This document shows positions 45,442-54,530 of a DNA stretch of 64,000 nucleotides, one piece after another. The notes below the pieces were generated by a model. It saw only the letters and a list, made by a program, of their open reading frames with translations, was not told the origin of the DNA and made no database searches. Every line of letters starts with the position of its first letter. Position 1 is the first letter of the stretch. The stretch is from Bacillus sp. FJAT-27225 (lineage in GTDB: Bacteria; Bacillota; Bacilli; Bacillales; Cytobacillaceae), in the NCBI RefSeq assembly GCF_001685025.1, contig NZ_MAYU01000001.1:186001-250000 (forward strand), in the 5' to 3' direction. The translations under genes and the position numbers were made by a program.

Positions 45442-46422
45442 CTATTCATTTATCTTTAAAATTATTTTCCCGATATTTTTGTTGTTCTCCATATGTGTGT
45501 GCGCTTGTTGAACTTGGTCTAAAGGAAATACTTGATCAACGATTGGACGAAGCTTATTATTTCGGAAAAGCTCCATCGTTTTGGAGGCGAACTCAGATGT
45601 AAGTTCCGCCTTATATTCATCGCTTCTAGGTGTGAGAAGCGTTCCAGTCAACTGAATCCGTTTTGACATCAAATCCATTAGATTAAGTTTTTCTATTTCT
45701 GCACCACCTAAAATTCCAATCAACACCCATCGCCCGTCGACTTTTATACTGGCCAGGTTTTTCTTCCAATAGGAGGCACCAATGAAATCAAGAATTAAAT
45801 CGACCCCTTGTTTATTGGTCGCCTTCAGTACTTCCTCATCAAAATTCTGTTCTTTGTAATTTATACGAACATCCGCTCCTAATGATCGGCAAAAATCCAG
45901 TTTCTCTTTTGAGCCGGCTGTTGTAATTATATTTGCCTGTCCAAGTTGTTTTGCAAGCTGAATCGCAGCTGTTCCGACGCCACTGCCGCCAGCATGTATC
46001 AACACCGTTTCACCGGCACGTAGCTGACCTATCCAAAATAATGTTTGATAAGCAGTCAAAAATACCTCTGGAATTGCTGCAGCTTCTTCAAAAGAAAGGT
46101 TCTCCGGAATCAGGATTGCCCTGTCGGCCGGCATGATGGCATATTCGGCATAGCCACCCCCATTCACAAGCCCCATAACGTTTGTACCTACAGCTATATT
46201 TGTATCAGGGCCAGCTTGTTCAACCGTCCCGGCAACTTCCACACCTAAAATTGGATTGTGCATATATCCCGATTTGCTTTGTCGGGTAACAATATCTGTT
46301 CGATTCACTGCTGCAGCTTTTACTTTAATTAATAGCTCACCGTCTTTTGGGATTGGTTTTTCATATTTCACAAGTTGTAATTGTTCCGCACCGCCTGGTT
46401 GTTTTACAGTGATCGCTTTCAT
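45442..46422 (-). CDS. Zinc-independent NADPH:quinone oxidoreductase (MDR family)
   Basis: 326 aa; ATG 46422 with AGGAGG. MDR fold without zinc ligands: KVKAAAVNRTDIVTRQ, ILGVEVAGTVEQ, the cofactor loop VLIHAGGSGVGTAAIQLAKQ and LGADVRINYKEQNFDEEV. The AGGSGVGTAA motif marks quinone oxidoreductase (QOR/PIG3-like) enzymes, which reduce quinones or enones with NADPH. Single gene. Confidence 0.9.
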   Translation of the reverse strand: MKAITVKQPGGAEQLQLVKYEKPIPKDGELLIKVKAAAVNRTDIVTRQSKSGYMHNPILGVEVAGTVEQAGPDTNIAVGTNVMGLVNGGGYAEYAIMPADRAILIPENLSFEEAAAIPEVFLTAYQTLFWIGQLRAGETVLIHAGGSGVGTAAIQLAKQLGQANIITTAGSKEKLDFCRSLGADVRINYKEQNFDEEVLKATNKQGVDLILDFIGASYWKKNLASIKVDGRWVLIGILGGAEIEKLNLMDLMSKRIQLTGTLLTPRSDEYKAELTSEFASKTMELFRNNKLRPIVDQVFPLDQVQQAHTHMENNKNIGKIILKINE

Positions 46423-46939
46423 TTTACTCCTCCTTACTTTTCTTTAAAAGGTTGGATTATTCTTGTCTTTACACTAGTAGAGTAGCATTGAATTCCTATA
46501 TTTTCAGGGTATCCGCCTACAGGCAAAGTGAAACTCAATATGTCGATCAATGACTAACGAGAGAAAACATCGCGCAAAGAGTTTTCTTAAGGAGGCAAAT
46601 CAATGGCAGTCAGAGGAAGCCGCGTTTTTTTTAAATATAATAGATTGCCAGTGCAGAAGGGTAACGGGGTTTACCAAACACGTCAATATCAAGACAAACG
46701 CACAGTATCCCACTAGGCAATCACTGACGATTTTTATTGTTATATCAAGGATATTTACCTTTTAATATGCGTTTCTCATATCAAATTACAGTCAATTTAC
46801 AGGGGTGGGAATATTTCTTGGGGGGTTCTTATAATTTCTCGTGTGAAGTTTCCAAATCATTTGAACATTTATGTTAAAATAGTCTAAGTATTTGTGAACA
46901 AACCGGCAGATTAGCAGAAGGGAAAGGTTAGTGGTGTAG
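46423..46939. other. Intergenic region, nothing recognisable
   Basis: About 515 bp. It holds the promoter for the oxidoreductase and for the small gene at 46940. I found no conserved RNA, hairpin terminator or credible ORF. Confidence 0.4.
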
Positions 46940-47128
46940 TTGCCTAAAGTTAAAATTAACCCATTAATACTCGTAGGATTAACTATAAGCTCAATAACAA
47001 TGGTTTTGTATGCTTATAGAAGTTATTCTAACCAAGAAATAGGTCACGGCATTATATTTACAATACTATTTACTTTTCTCATTGGTTTAGTGATTTGGGG
47101 CGTAATGAGAAATAAAAAGGTTGATTAG
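46940..47128 (+). CDS. Small membrane protein, 62 aa
   Basis: TTG start; GAAAGG at about 12 bases upstream is a weak ribosome site. Two membrane helices (LILVGLTISSITMVLYAY and GIIFTILFTFLIGLVIWGVM) and a basic C terminus. This size and topology are common in Bacillus proteins of unknown role. Evidence is moderate. Confidence 0.5.
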   Translation: MPKVKINPLILVGLTISSITMVLYAYRSYSNQEIGHGIIFTILFTFLIGLVIWGVMRNKKVD

Positions 47129-47254
47129 AAAAGTTAGTAATCTGGCATTTCTGTTACGCGTACTTTATTTAAATAACAAAAAAATACTGCATTTACGGTG
47201 TTTTAAGTTTCAATTTGTTTGGCTATTGAAAGCTGGGAAAGTAGGTTGATTGAC

Positions 47255-47638
47255 GTGAAGGAGACAGATATTTCTTCGATAGTATGTACTATAACTCCTT
47301 GGCTGTCGGTACGTAATGGAGCACGAGCAGTCGAATTTTACAAAAGTGCTTTTCAAGCAAAGGAAGTCTATTATATAGAAGACCAAAGTGGTGCTATAGT
47401 GTCAAGGCTTACAATAGGCGGGGCGGAATTCTGGGTAAGTGATGATACTGGCGCTGAAAACTGCAATGCAGTTCGAATGATCTTGAAAGTGCAAAGCCCA
47501 GATTTGGTATTCCAGCAAGCTTTAGCTGCTGGTGCATCAGAGGTTTTTCCTGTGCAAGATGCACACGGTTGGCGGGTGGGACGCTTGGTTGATCCATTTG
47601 GTTTCCATTGGGAGATTGGTTTTCAATACAAAGAGTAG
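47255..47638 (+). CDS. VOC / glyoxalase-fold protein
   Basis: About 127 aa if started at GTG 47255 (AGTAGG nine bases upstream); TTG 47219 and TTG 47246 are in-frame alternatives. Motifs TITPWLSVRNGARAVEFYKS, LTIGGAEFWVSDDTG and GWRVGRLVDPFGFHWEIGF identify the PhnB-like/glyoxalase-bleomycin group, with the C-terminal Glu metal ligand in HWEI. Fourth VOC protein in this window. Substrate unknown. Confidence 0.8.
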   Translation: MKETDISSIVCTITPWLSVRNGARAVEFYKSAFQAKEVYYIEDQSGAIVSRLTIGGAEFWVSDDTGAENCNAVRMILKVQSPDLVFQQALAAGASEVFPVQDAHGWRVGRLVDPFGFHWEIGFQYKE

Positions 47639-47764
47639 GCAACTACATTGTCACGATTGTGGTGCTTTCTTGACGTCGGTTTTCCGGCCGGGGAGGGACT
47701 TCTTGTGCTGAGCATTGACAACGAGAAATTCAAAAATCTTCTGCTTCTAATAGATTGACGATTA

Positions 47765-47830
47765 CCGTGTGATTAGGTCTGTGATTTAAAGTTTTACACC
47801 TCACAAGTAAACCCGTTAGTGAAAGGGTAA
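47765..47830 (+). repeat. 66-bp repeat, left copy
   Basis: Matches 51760-51825 at 56 of 66 positions without gaps, beginning CCGTGTGATTAGG and ending GGGTAA. The two copies bracket the AT-rich GntR-SDR-ADH segment. Confidence 0.75.
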
Positions 47831-47860
47831 CGGATTACTTCAGAGGTGCAAACATAATGA

Positions 47861-47903
47861 AAAACGCACTTGAATTCGCAGCATAATTCACAGTGCGTTT
47901 TTT
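47861..47903 (+). terminator. Terminator after left repeat
   Basis: AAAACGCACTTGAATT pairs with AATTCACAGTGCGTTTT across a short loop, then TT. Confidence 0.75.
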
Positions 47904-48440
47904 ATGGATTTATCAACGTTTTTGACGTATTAAATTGCTCATTCCGTATTAAAACACATACTAAATCACAGGGTATGAAATAATTATTGGAAAGTGTGTG
48001 AATTTATATGTGATTTAGCGAGTGAATTAAGTTACAATCTCGAAGGTTTTTGGATATTTACGTTAAATTGATAGTATGGATATTAAATAGTTTATGAAAA
48101 CATGTACTTACGCGAACGGGGCAGTTTAGTTCAATAAGAAAGAATAATACAATAGATTGGAAGCTAATTGTTAAAGGAACACAAATGGACTAAAAAGAAT
48201 AGCATCTACTCATAATACTCGTTCACTTCAATAGGGAGAGTGAAAGGTGCACTTAATTTAACAGATAGTATAATTAAAAAGGTTCCATTAGATAATAATA
48301 AAAATTAAAATTACATTTAAAGTCTATGTTAAGCTAATCATTAGCCTTTCATTTATTTTTAATTGTTCATTGTCATATTTTTAAGAAATGAAGCTTAATA
48401 AATGTTTAAAATCAGTTGTTATATATAAGGGGGGGACGGG
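47904..48440. other. AT-rich intergenic region at island left end
   Basis: About 540 bp with markedly higher AT than the flanks. It holds a spaced inverted repeat (CTAAATCACA 47961-47970, TGTGATTTAG 48009-48018) whose arm TGTGATTTA recurs in both 66-bp repeats. No gene seen. Confidence 0.5.
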
Positions 48441-49097
48441 TTGGAAAGTTTTGGTTTATATACATTAATAGATGGTAATAAAAATTCACTACCAGAACAA
48501 ATAGCAAATCATATTTTAAAGAAAATATTTACAGGTGATTTATCACAGGGCACTCGCTTGATTGAATCTGAAATTGCGAGAGAACTAAATGTTAGCAATA
48601 TACCTGTTAGAGAAGCTTTTTATATCTTACAAAGCACCGGAGTAATCGAAAGGTTACCAAGAAAAGGTGTACGAGTAAAGTCAATTTCCTCAAAAGAAAT
48701 AGGAGATTATATGAATGCTCTAATTGAACTATTTAGATTAGGAGTAAATTATTCAGCGTTAAAGTGGGATGAAGAGAAATATAATCAACTTCGACAGTAT
48801 TTAAAGGAAGCAAGCTTGAAATTAGAGGAAAATGATGTATTAGAGTATATTTTAAAGGCTGATCAAGTTTGCAGATATATTTTCATAGTAGCAGGAAACC
48901 AGGCATTCTTAAGGTTTTACTCTGAAGTAACATATATTACTAATGCTTATTGCCAAACTAGATGGAATGATTTTGAGAAAAAAATGAAAAATTATCATTC
49001 TTATATAGAAGGAATGGTAAATGCAATCATTCATTCTGATTTTGAAAAAGCAAAATCTCAATTTGAGTTACAGGCTAAATTAGCTATATTCGATTAA
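48441..49097 (+). CDS. GntR-family transcriptional regulator, FCD subfamily
   Basis: 218 aa from TTG with GGGGGGG upstream. N-terminal winged helix: LPEQIANHILKKIFTGDLSQ, ESEIARELNVSNIPVREAFY and GVIERLPRKGVRVKS. The C-terminal helical FCD-like domain (about 80-215) senses a small acid in relatives, though the metal-binding Asp/His set is not obvious. Codon choice is AT-rich like the next two genes. Likely regulator of the SDR and ADH downstream through the palindromes at 49266-49325. Confidence 0.88.
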   Translation: MESFGLYTLIDGNKNSLPEQIANHILKKIFTGDLSQGTRLIESEIARELNVSNIPVREAFYILQSTGVIERLPRKGVRVKSISSKEIGDYMNALIELFRLGVNYSALKWDEEKYNQLRQYLKEASLKLEENDVLEYILKADQVCRYIFIVAGNQAFLRFYSEVTYITNAYCQTRWNDFEKKMKNYHSYIEGMVNAIIHSDFEKAKSQFELQAKLAIFD

Positions 49098-49265
49098 AAT
49101 TTTTTCAGTTAATAATCTAAAACAGGGCATGAAAGAGTCATTTTTGATAATTCTTTCATGCCCTTTATTTTTATAAGCAGTAAATATCAAGGCCTGTAAA
49201 AAAACCTCTCTGGTAATATGATAATTTTTGTGAATGTTCCTTCCAAGCAAAATATTTCAAATAAT

Positions 49266-49325
49266 TTATATATTATATATAATATATAATGTAAGCGTTA
49301 AAAATAATATATTATATATTATTTT
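49266..49325 (+). promoter_or_regulatory. Two long perfect AT palindromes before the SDR gene
   Basis: 49266-49289 is a perfect 24-bp palindrome and 49301-49325 a perfect 25-bp palindrome (12-bp arms around one T). Their centres are about 35 bp apart. Both consist only of A and T and share ATATATTAT. They sit 32 bp before the SDR start and are probable operators of the adjacent GntR protein, or cruciform-forming elements. Confidence 0.65.
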
Positions 49326-49356
49326 AAAATATTTACATTAAAAGGAGAGAAGTGGA

Positions 49357-50115
49357 ATGGGGAGACTAGAAGGGAAAGTAGCTTTAATTACCGGAGCGGC
49401 ACAAGGACAAGGTTTAACAGAGGCACAATTGTTTGCTAAAGAAGGGGCTAAAGTTGTTGCACTAGATTTGAAAATTGACGTATTACAAGAAGAAGCAAAT
49501 AAAATTATTGCTGATGGAGGAGATGCAATCGCTTTAAAACTTGATGTCTGGTCCGAGGAAAATTGGAAAGAAGTAATAGCTAAGGCCATTGAAAAGTATG
49601 GGAAGATAGATGTGCTAGTTAACAATGCAGCCATATTTTTCGGGAAAAGTATTAAAGATGCTGAATTAAGTGATTGGAACAAAATTATGGGAGTAAATGC
49701 AACGGGAACATTTTTAGGAATGAAGTATGTAGCCCCAGAAATGGCGAAGAATGGGAAAGGATCAATTATTAATATTTCTTCTATGGGTGCACTTGCAGGT
49801 GGAGTTGCAGATGGTTTTGATATATCGTATAGCGCATCTAAAGGTGCAATCCGTTCAATGACTAAGCATGCAGCTAACGTACTTGCTCAAGATAATATTC
49901 GGGTAAACACCGTATTTCCAGGTCCTATTAGTACACCTATGACAGAAGAATCATTTAAAAGACCAGAGGCAAAAGCAGTATTAGATAGAGTAAAGCTTGC
50001 TCCACACTTTGGGGAGACACTTGACATTGCATATGGTGTATTATATTTGGCGTCTGATGAATCTAAATTTACAACAGGAGGGGAACTGCTTATTGACGGT
50101 GGCTATTTCGTATAA
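49357..50115 (+). CDS. Short-chain dehydrogenase/reductase
   Basis: 252 aa, ATG with AAGGAGAG. Classical SDR: cofactor loop ALITGAAQGQGLTEAQLF (TGxxxGxG), Asp in VVALDLK favouring NAD, LVNNAAIF, catalytic Ser in INISSMGAL, YxxxK in ISYSASKGAIR, and the PG loop VFPGPISTPM. Oxidises or reduces a secondary alcohol/ketone. Paired with a zinc ADH, so the island encodes an alcohol or polyol oxidation route. Confidence 0.9.
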   Translation: MGRLEGKVALITGAAQGQGLTEAQLFAKEGAKVVALDLKIDVLQEEANKIIADGGDAIALKLDVWSEENWKEVIAKAIEKYGKIDVLVNNAAIFFGKSIKDAELSDWNKIMGVNATGTFLGMKYVAPEMAKNGKGSIINISSMGALAGGVADGFDISYSASKGAIRSMTKHAANVLAQDNIRVNTVFPGPISTPMTEESFKRPEAKAVLDRVKLAPHFGETLDIAYGVLYLASDESKFTTGGELLIDGGYFV

Positions 50116-50229
50116 TAGTTTTCTTTTATATTAGAATTAGAGTTGAATCTAAAAACTATTTTTACGTAATGTAAATATATGGGAAATAATGAAAATTTAA
50201 TTTAAAAAAACTAGAAAGAAGGTCTTAAA

Positions 50230-51177
50230 ATGAAAGGTTGGGAATTTACAGATACAAACGTTTCCCTTAAATTAGTTGAAAAACCAGATCCAATTGTACT
50301 TCCTGGAGAAGTAGTAGTGGATGTGAAGGCTGCAGGTTTATGTCATACAGACGTATCTGCATTAGAAGATCCAGGTTGGAAAGCATTATTTGGTGAACTT
50401 CCGGTTATATTTGGTCATGAATGTGCAGGAATCATTTCAGCAATTGGAGAAAATGTTACAGGGTTTAAAGTTGGTGATCGTGTTGGTGTTCACCCAATTA
50501 CAAAAGCAGGAGAATATATTGGTTTCCAACGTGACGGGGGATATGCAACAAAAATAATGGTGCCGGCAGATACACTAGTACCAATTCCTGATTCAGTTGG
50601 CTTTGATCTAGGTGCGATGGCAACTGATGCTGGTATGACTTCTTATCAATCGATTCGTGTTGGTGGTGCGAAAGAAGGGATGAAGGTTGGTATTATTGGC
50701 ATCGGTGGTTTAGGTCAACTTGCTACGAGAGCTGCAGTTTTAAAAGGTTGTGAAGTATATGCAGTGGATGTCAATCCAGAAGCACGAGCATTAGCGAAAA
50801 CACTTGGGGTAAAAGAAGCCTTTGAAAATATTTCAGATTTAGAGCCAATAGAATGTGAGTTGATTGTGGACTTCGCTGGATTTGGCGAAACAACTAGCCA
50901 AGCTCTAGATGTCATTAGGAAGTTTGGGACAATAGTAGTTGTTGGGATGGGGAAGTTAGAATCCAATATTAATACTTATAATTTAATTTTAAAACAAGCA
51001 AAAATTATTGGTAGTAACGGTGGGACACATCAAGATATAGCAGAAATGTATAAACTGTTTGCAACAGGAAAATTAAACCCACAGTATTCAACGATTTCAT
51101 TTGAAGAAATTCCAGAAGGCTTAGAACGTTTAAAGCGTGGAGAAGTAAAAGGACGTTTAGTCGCATTAGTTGATTAG
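50230..51177 (+). CDS. Zinc-binding alcohol dehydrogenase (MDR), without structural zinc site
   Basis: 315 aa, ATG after AGAAAGAAGG. Catalytic zinc ligands: Cys in AAGLCHTDVSALED, His-Glu in FGHECAGIISAIGENV. The cofactor motif is GIIGIGGLGQLATRAAV. The four-cysteine structural zinc loop that normally follows GDRVGV is replaced by a short VHPITKAGEYIGFQRDGG, making the protein shorter than typical 340-aa ADHs. Oxidises an alcohol or cyclic hydroxy compound with NAD. Confidence 0.88.
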   Translation: MKGWEFTDTNVSLKLVEKPDPIVLPGEVVVDVKAAGLCHTDVSALEDPGWKALFGELPVIFGHECAGIISAIGENVTGFKVGDRVGVHPITKAGEYIGFQRDGGYATKIMVPADTLVPIPDSVGFDLGAMATDAGMTSYQSIRVGGAKEGMKVGIIGIGGLGQLATRAAVLKGCEVYAVDVNPEARALAKTLGVKEAFENISDLEPIECELIVDFAGFGETTSQALDVIRKFGTIVVVGMGKLESNINTYNLILKQAKIIGSNGGTHQDIAEMYKLFATGKLNPQYSTISFEEIPEGLERLKRGEVKGRLVALVD

Positions 51178-51678
51178 ATACTTATTAATTCGAACAATAG
51201 AAATAAGCCAATGTGGAAACAAATAAAAAATAAGAACAAAATGATTATCCCCAAATTAGTGAGTTGTTTTTATTGATGGTAGACGATTAATCATTGAAAA
51301 CTTCATATTAAAGGAATTGATTAGGAGATGCCTTAAAAATTTGTTATTTAAATTTTTAAGGCATCTTTTAAATTACTATTACTTAAATAATACAATGAAT
51401 TTTTTATTTAAGCAGAGAAACTGAAAGGTAATGAATTGCTTTAGGGAGAATTTAGGGAATCGGCTGAGATATCGAGAATGTTAGATAGAAGTTTAAGAAA
51501 TATAAAAGAAACTGTTCCAAATTTTGATAAAGAAATTTGAGAAATGCGTAGAAATTTTTGAACTAGATAAGTTATTTATGACGAGTAAAAAAGGGCAACA
51601 TTTCTGTATTTAATCTAGTTTGTGAATAATTGTTCTTAAACTAAACTATAGGGTGCGTTTGTTAAATACGATAATACG
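51178..51678. other. Intergenic region with a possible gene remnant
   Basis: About 500 bp. A short open stretch near 51448-51540 (EFRESAEISRMLDRSLRNIK) has no start and looks like the end of a lost ORF. Otherwise AT-rich without recognised features. Confidence 0.35.
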
Positions 51679-51712
51679 AAAAAGGCTTAGGGTTGAAACT
51701 CTAAGCCTTTTT
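51679..51712 (+). terminator. Terminator at island right end
   Basis: AAAAAGGCTTAG pairs with CTAAGCCTTTTT around GGTTGAAACT. Confidence 0.85.
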
Positions 51713-51759
51713 GCCTGTGAAATATACTGTGATTTGTGTTGTGAAATTTTTGTTATTTG

Positions 51760-51825
51760 CCGTGCGATTAGGACTGTGATTTATTGTTTTGCACTTCTCA
51801 AGTAAACCCATTAATGGAAGGGTAA
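51760..51825 (+). repeat. 66-bp repeat, right copy
   Basis: Direct-orientation partner of 47765-47830 (10 mismatches, no gaps). Shares CTGTGATTTA, TCAAGTAAACCC (right-copy spelling) and AAGGGTAA. Confidence 0.75.
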
Positions 51826-51845
51826 GGTGTTTTTTCATAAAAATT

Positions 51846-51878
51846 AAAAGCGGCACAGCCAAAACTGTGCTGCTTTTT
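51846..51878. terminator. Bidirectional terminator
   Basis: AAAAGC(G)GCACAG pairs with CTGTGC(T)GCTTTT around CCAAAA; on the minus strand it ends the AraC-type gene. Confidence 0.75.
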
Positions 51879-51890
51879 ACTCAGGGAAAA

Positions 51891-52790
51891 CTAACTTCCC
51901 ACCGCTGCTTCTTGTTTTTTAACCGGGATGTAAATATCCATTACCTTGTTCTCAGGACCGTGGCACCGTTCATCATAAAGTTCAAATTCCACATGTCCGC
52001 CATGTTCGTAGCCCGAGTTCGGAAACCAGTCTGAAAAGATATGATTCCAGGTTGATTGGATCGAAGAGGTGAATGATTTTTCATCGGCTTCCGGTGTCGT
52101 GAAGACAGCATACTCCATTTCCGGAAAACTCATGTAAACCATGCCTTCTGGAGCTTGAGTACCTTCTTTGACTTCCATACCAATCACATAAACAAATTCG
52201 CCTGTGTCAGGATTGAAATTAGTACAAATGCCCAATTCCTCATACTTGTTGATAGGATCCGGGATTGTACAACCAAGCTTGTTTTGCATGTACTGCTGCC
52301 AAAATTCGGGGATGTCCTTGTTATTTTGGCCGTCGACGTTTCTCGTTTTGAGTTCATAGCCAATGATGTGGAAAGCTGGTTTAGTGACAATTTTTACATC
52401 CATTTGAAAACCTCCTGGAAATTGATATGAACGCAAGCAGGCTTTTCCGATTAAGGGTCCAGACAACCTTCCCGCATCGCGGTATTGAACTGGCGTTACT
52501 CCGTAGAACTTTTTAAATGCACGGTTAAATGATTCCGTGTACTGGAAACCGACATCAAACGCGATTTCGATCACCTTATCATCGGTATAATACAACCGTT
52601 CTGCAGCAGTGGTCAGACGCCTTTTTCGGACGTAATCCATCACAGAATCGCCAACTACTGCCTGAAATACACGATGAAAATGAAAAGGTGAGAAACAAGC
52701 TATTTCAGCAAGTTTCGTTAGCGAAACTTGATCATGCATATTTTTCTCAATATAATCCAGGGTCCGCTGCAAAATTGGTTCGTATCCCAC
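51891..52790 (-). CDS. AraC-family regulator with GyrI-like effector domain
   Basis: 299 aa. The N-terminal 110 residues carry two helix-turn-helix motifs: LTKLAEIACFSPFHFHRVFQ and IEIAFDVGFQYTESFNRAFK with FYGVTPVQYR. The C-terminal 155 residues form a GyrI-like/SOUL-related ligand-binding domain (AFHIIGYELKTRNVDG, GMVYMSFPEMEYAVF, EFELYDERCHG). This matches Rob/BmrR-style multidrug-responsive activators. It may respond to hydrophobic cations or drugs; the MFS gene 350 bp upstream on the same strand is a candidate target. Confidence 0.9.
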   Translation of the reverse strand: MGYEPILQRTLDYIEKNMHDQVSLTKLAEIACFSPFHFHRVFQAVVGDSVMDYVRKRRLTTAAERLYYTDDKVIEIAFDVGFQYTESFNRAFKKFYGVTPVQYRDAGRLSGPLIGKACLRSYQFPGGFQMDVKIVTKPAFHIIGYELKTRNVDGQNNKDIPEFWQQYMQNKLGCTIPDPINKYEELGICTNFNPDTGEFVYVIGMEVKEGTQAPEGMVYMSFPEMEYAVFTTPEADEKSFTSSIQSTWNHIFSDWFPNSGYEHGGHVEFELYDERCHGPENKVMDIYIPVKKQEAAVGS

Positions 52791-53138
52791 TCAACTTTCA
52801 CCTGCCTTGACTTAACTATATCAATAACTTAAAAAACACTCTTAACATTTTTTGCTGTATTCTGAAAATACTTCCCAAACGTTTCTTGTACTTATAGCAA
52901 CTGCTTGCCATGCGAGATCACTAGTGATTACTAGGAAGAGATATCACTCTTCCTTGTAAAACTATAACAATTATGAACTAGTCCCTAACAGGCCAGTACT
53001 AATTACTGCCGTGGAAGGCGCTATATTAAAAATTCACTAGTTACTGTCATCCGTGAATCTAAACTTCCACGCAAAACTATGGATCTGGAAAGGTACTGTA
53101 ATCAATAATTAAACTGTCTTGTTCACCCAAAAATTGTA
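52791..53138. other. Intergenic region with an inverted repeat
   Basis: About 350 bp. AGGAAGAG pairs with CTCTTCCT around ATATCA near 52934-52955, without a T run. CACTAGTGATTACTAGG and CACTAGTTACT are related short repeats. No gene seen. Confidence 0.4.
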
Positions 53139-54359
53139 TCATGCACCCTGATTAATATGGGCGGCTTTTTTCTGAAGGCTGATTGAATAGAACATAAAAA
53201 TCAGGGTGATGGTAATGAAGCTTCCATGAAAAATCCAAACCATTTTTTCAAGTGATAATGCTTTGAGCAGAATTGGAGCAACCACAAATCCCAGGGCAAA
53301 GCCAAGTGACTTAAGAAGCATGCCAACTCCAAAAATCCGTCCTCTGATAGTATTGTCGGTTTTTTGCAAGATGGTCGCATACAGGGTAATAAACCCGGCG
53401 TCAAAAACTCCGGTGACGAAGGCAAATATCAATACCATCCATACATTTGTATTTGACAAGAAGATGATAAAACCAGTCGACATTAGGACTGCTGAAAGAT
53501 AGCAAGCGTAATAAGTTGCATGCCCCTGTAAAAACTTCAATCTTGGCATCAGTAGCGTTGCCAACACGGAGCCTGCGCCCCAAACACCCCAAATCAAGCC
53601 ATAGTAAAAGCTCTGCTTGTTTACATCAATCATTTCTGCAAGGATTGGGATGCCGAGGTTATGAGAAGCCCCGGCAAACGCTGCAACGAGGCTGACAATA
53701 TTGAGGATAAGCAGCATTGGGACGACCAGGATAAACGAATATACTTCTTTTAAATCACGTCCAACGGATTGAAGTTGATGCTTTAGCCCGCTTGAAAGGG
53801 CGGCGGCCTTCTTTGAAGCGCTTGTCTGCCAATTCATTTTTAAAAGGACCAACGCAGAGAGGGCGTATGTAACTGCGTCAATGATGAGTGTGATTTTGTA
53901 ACCAAGGAAATTCGTGATAACCCCGGCTCCAATGAACCCGAATACAAGGCTGATCGAGGTTAGCCTCGATATGAGCGCATTCGTCTCGAGTACTTTATCC
54001 TCACCAAATATCCGCGGAATTTCCGCGCTGTAGCTGACTGAGAAAAAGCTGCTAGACATTCCTATCAGGAAACATACAGCAACTATCACGATTGGGTGTG
54101 GGAAAAAAAGAAGACTTAAAATAATGAACGCACGAAAAATATCACAGTAAATCATAAGTTTCTTTCGGTCATACCTGTCCGCAAGTACCCCAGAAAACAA
54201 GCTTGATAAAACACCACCCAATGTTTTAAAGGCCATCGTCGCAGCAAGCCAGCCGGCACTTCCGGTAGCGACATATATCATTATGTTGATGGCAATCATG
54301 TCCATGTATGAGCCTAAATCAGAAAAGGCTTTTACATATAGATAAAATTTTCGGTTCAT
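53139..54359 (-). CDS. MFS transporter, probable drug/efflux type
   Basis: 406 aa; ATG 54359 with AAAAGGGG, preferred over a longer frame that starts at 54422 without a ribosome site. Twelve membrane segments. GVLADRYDRKKLMIYCDIFR carries the inter-helix 2-3 MFS motif, and FFSVSYSAEIPRIFGEDKVL is the helix 4-5 segment typical of the macrolide-efflux-like/enterobactin exporter branch. The substrate is unknown; the AraC/GyrI-like regulator downstream hints at drug-responsive control. Confidence 0.85.
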   Translation of the reverse strand: MNRKFYLYVKAFSDLGSYMDMIAINIMIYVATGSAGWLAATMAFKTLGGVLSSLFSGVLADRYDRKKLMIYCDIFRAFIILSLLFFPHPIVIVAVCFLIGMSSSFFSVSYSAEIPRIFGEDKVLETNALISRLTSISLVFGFIGAGVITNFLGYKITLIIDAVTYALSALVLLKMNWQTSASKKAAALSSGLKHQLQSVGRDLKEVYSFILVVPMLLILNIVSLVAAFAGASHNLGIPILAEMIDVNKQSFYYGLIWGVWGAGSVLATLLMPRLKFLQGHATYYACYLSAVLMSTGFIIFLSNTNVWMVLIFAFVTGVFDAGFITLYATILQKTDNTIRGRIFGVGMLLKSLGFALGFVVAPILLKALSLEKMVWIFHGSFITITLIFMFYSISLQKKAAHINQGA

Positions 54360-54530
54360 AATTTCCCCTTTTGCTACTGTATTTTGCTTTACAACTCTAT
54401 AATGTTTGACGGTTTTTCGCAACGCGAAGTTTCTTAATTTTTCATTTTTTCAAAACAGAACATTTGAAGACAGAAATTTGTTGGAGTAGAATTGCTTTGT
54501 TTAGACTTATAACTGTAATGGGGGATGACC

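Noticed and set aside
47765-51825. Integrative element with att sites
   Set aside because: The 66-bp copies are only 56/66 identical, and there is no integrase, transposase or tRNA gene at the ends; described as a repeat-bracketed island instead.
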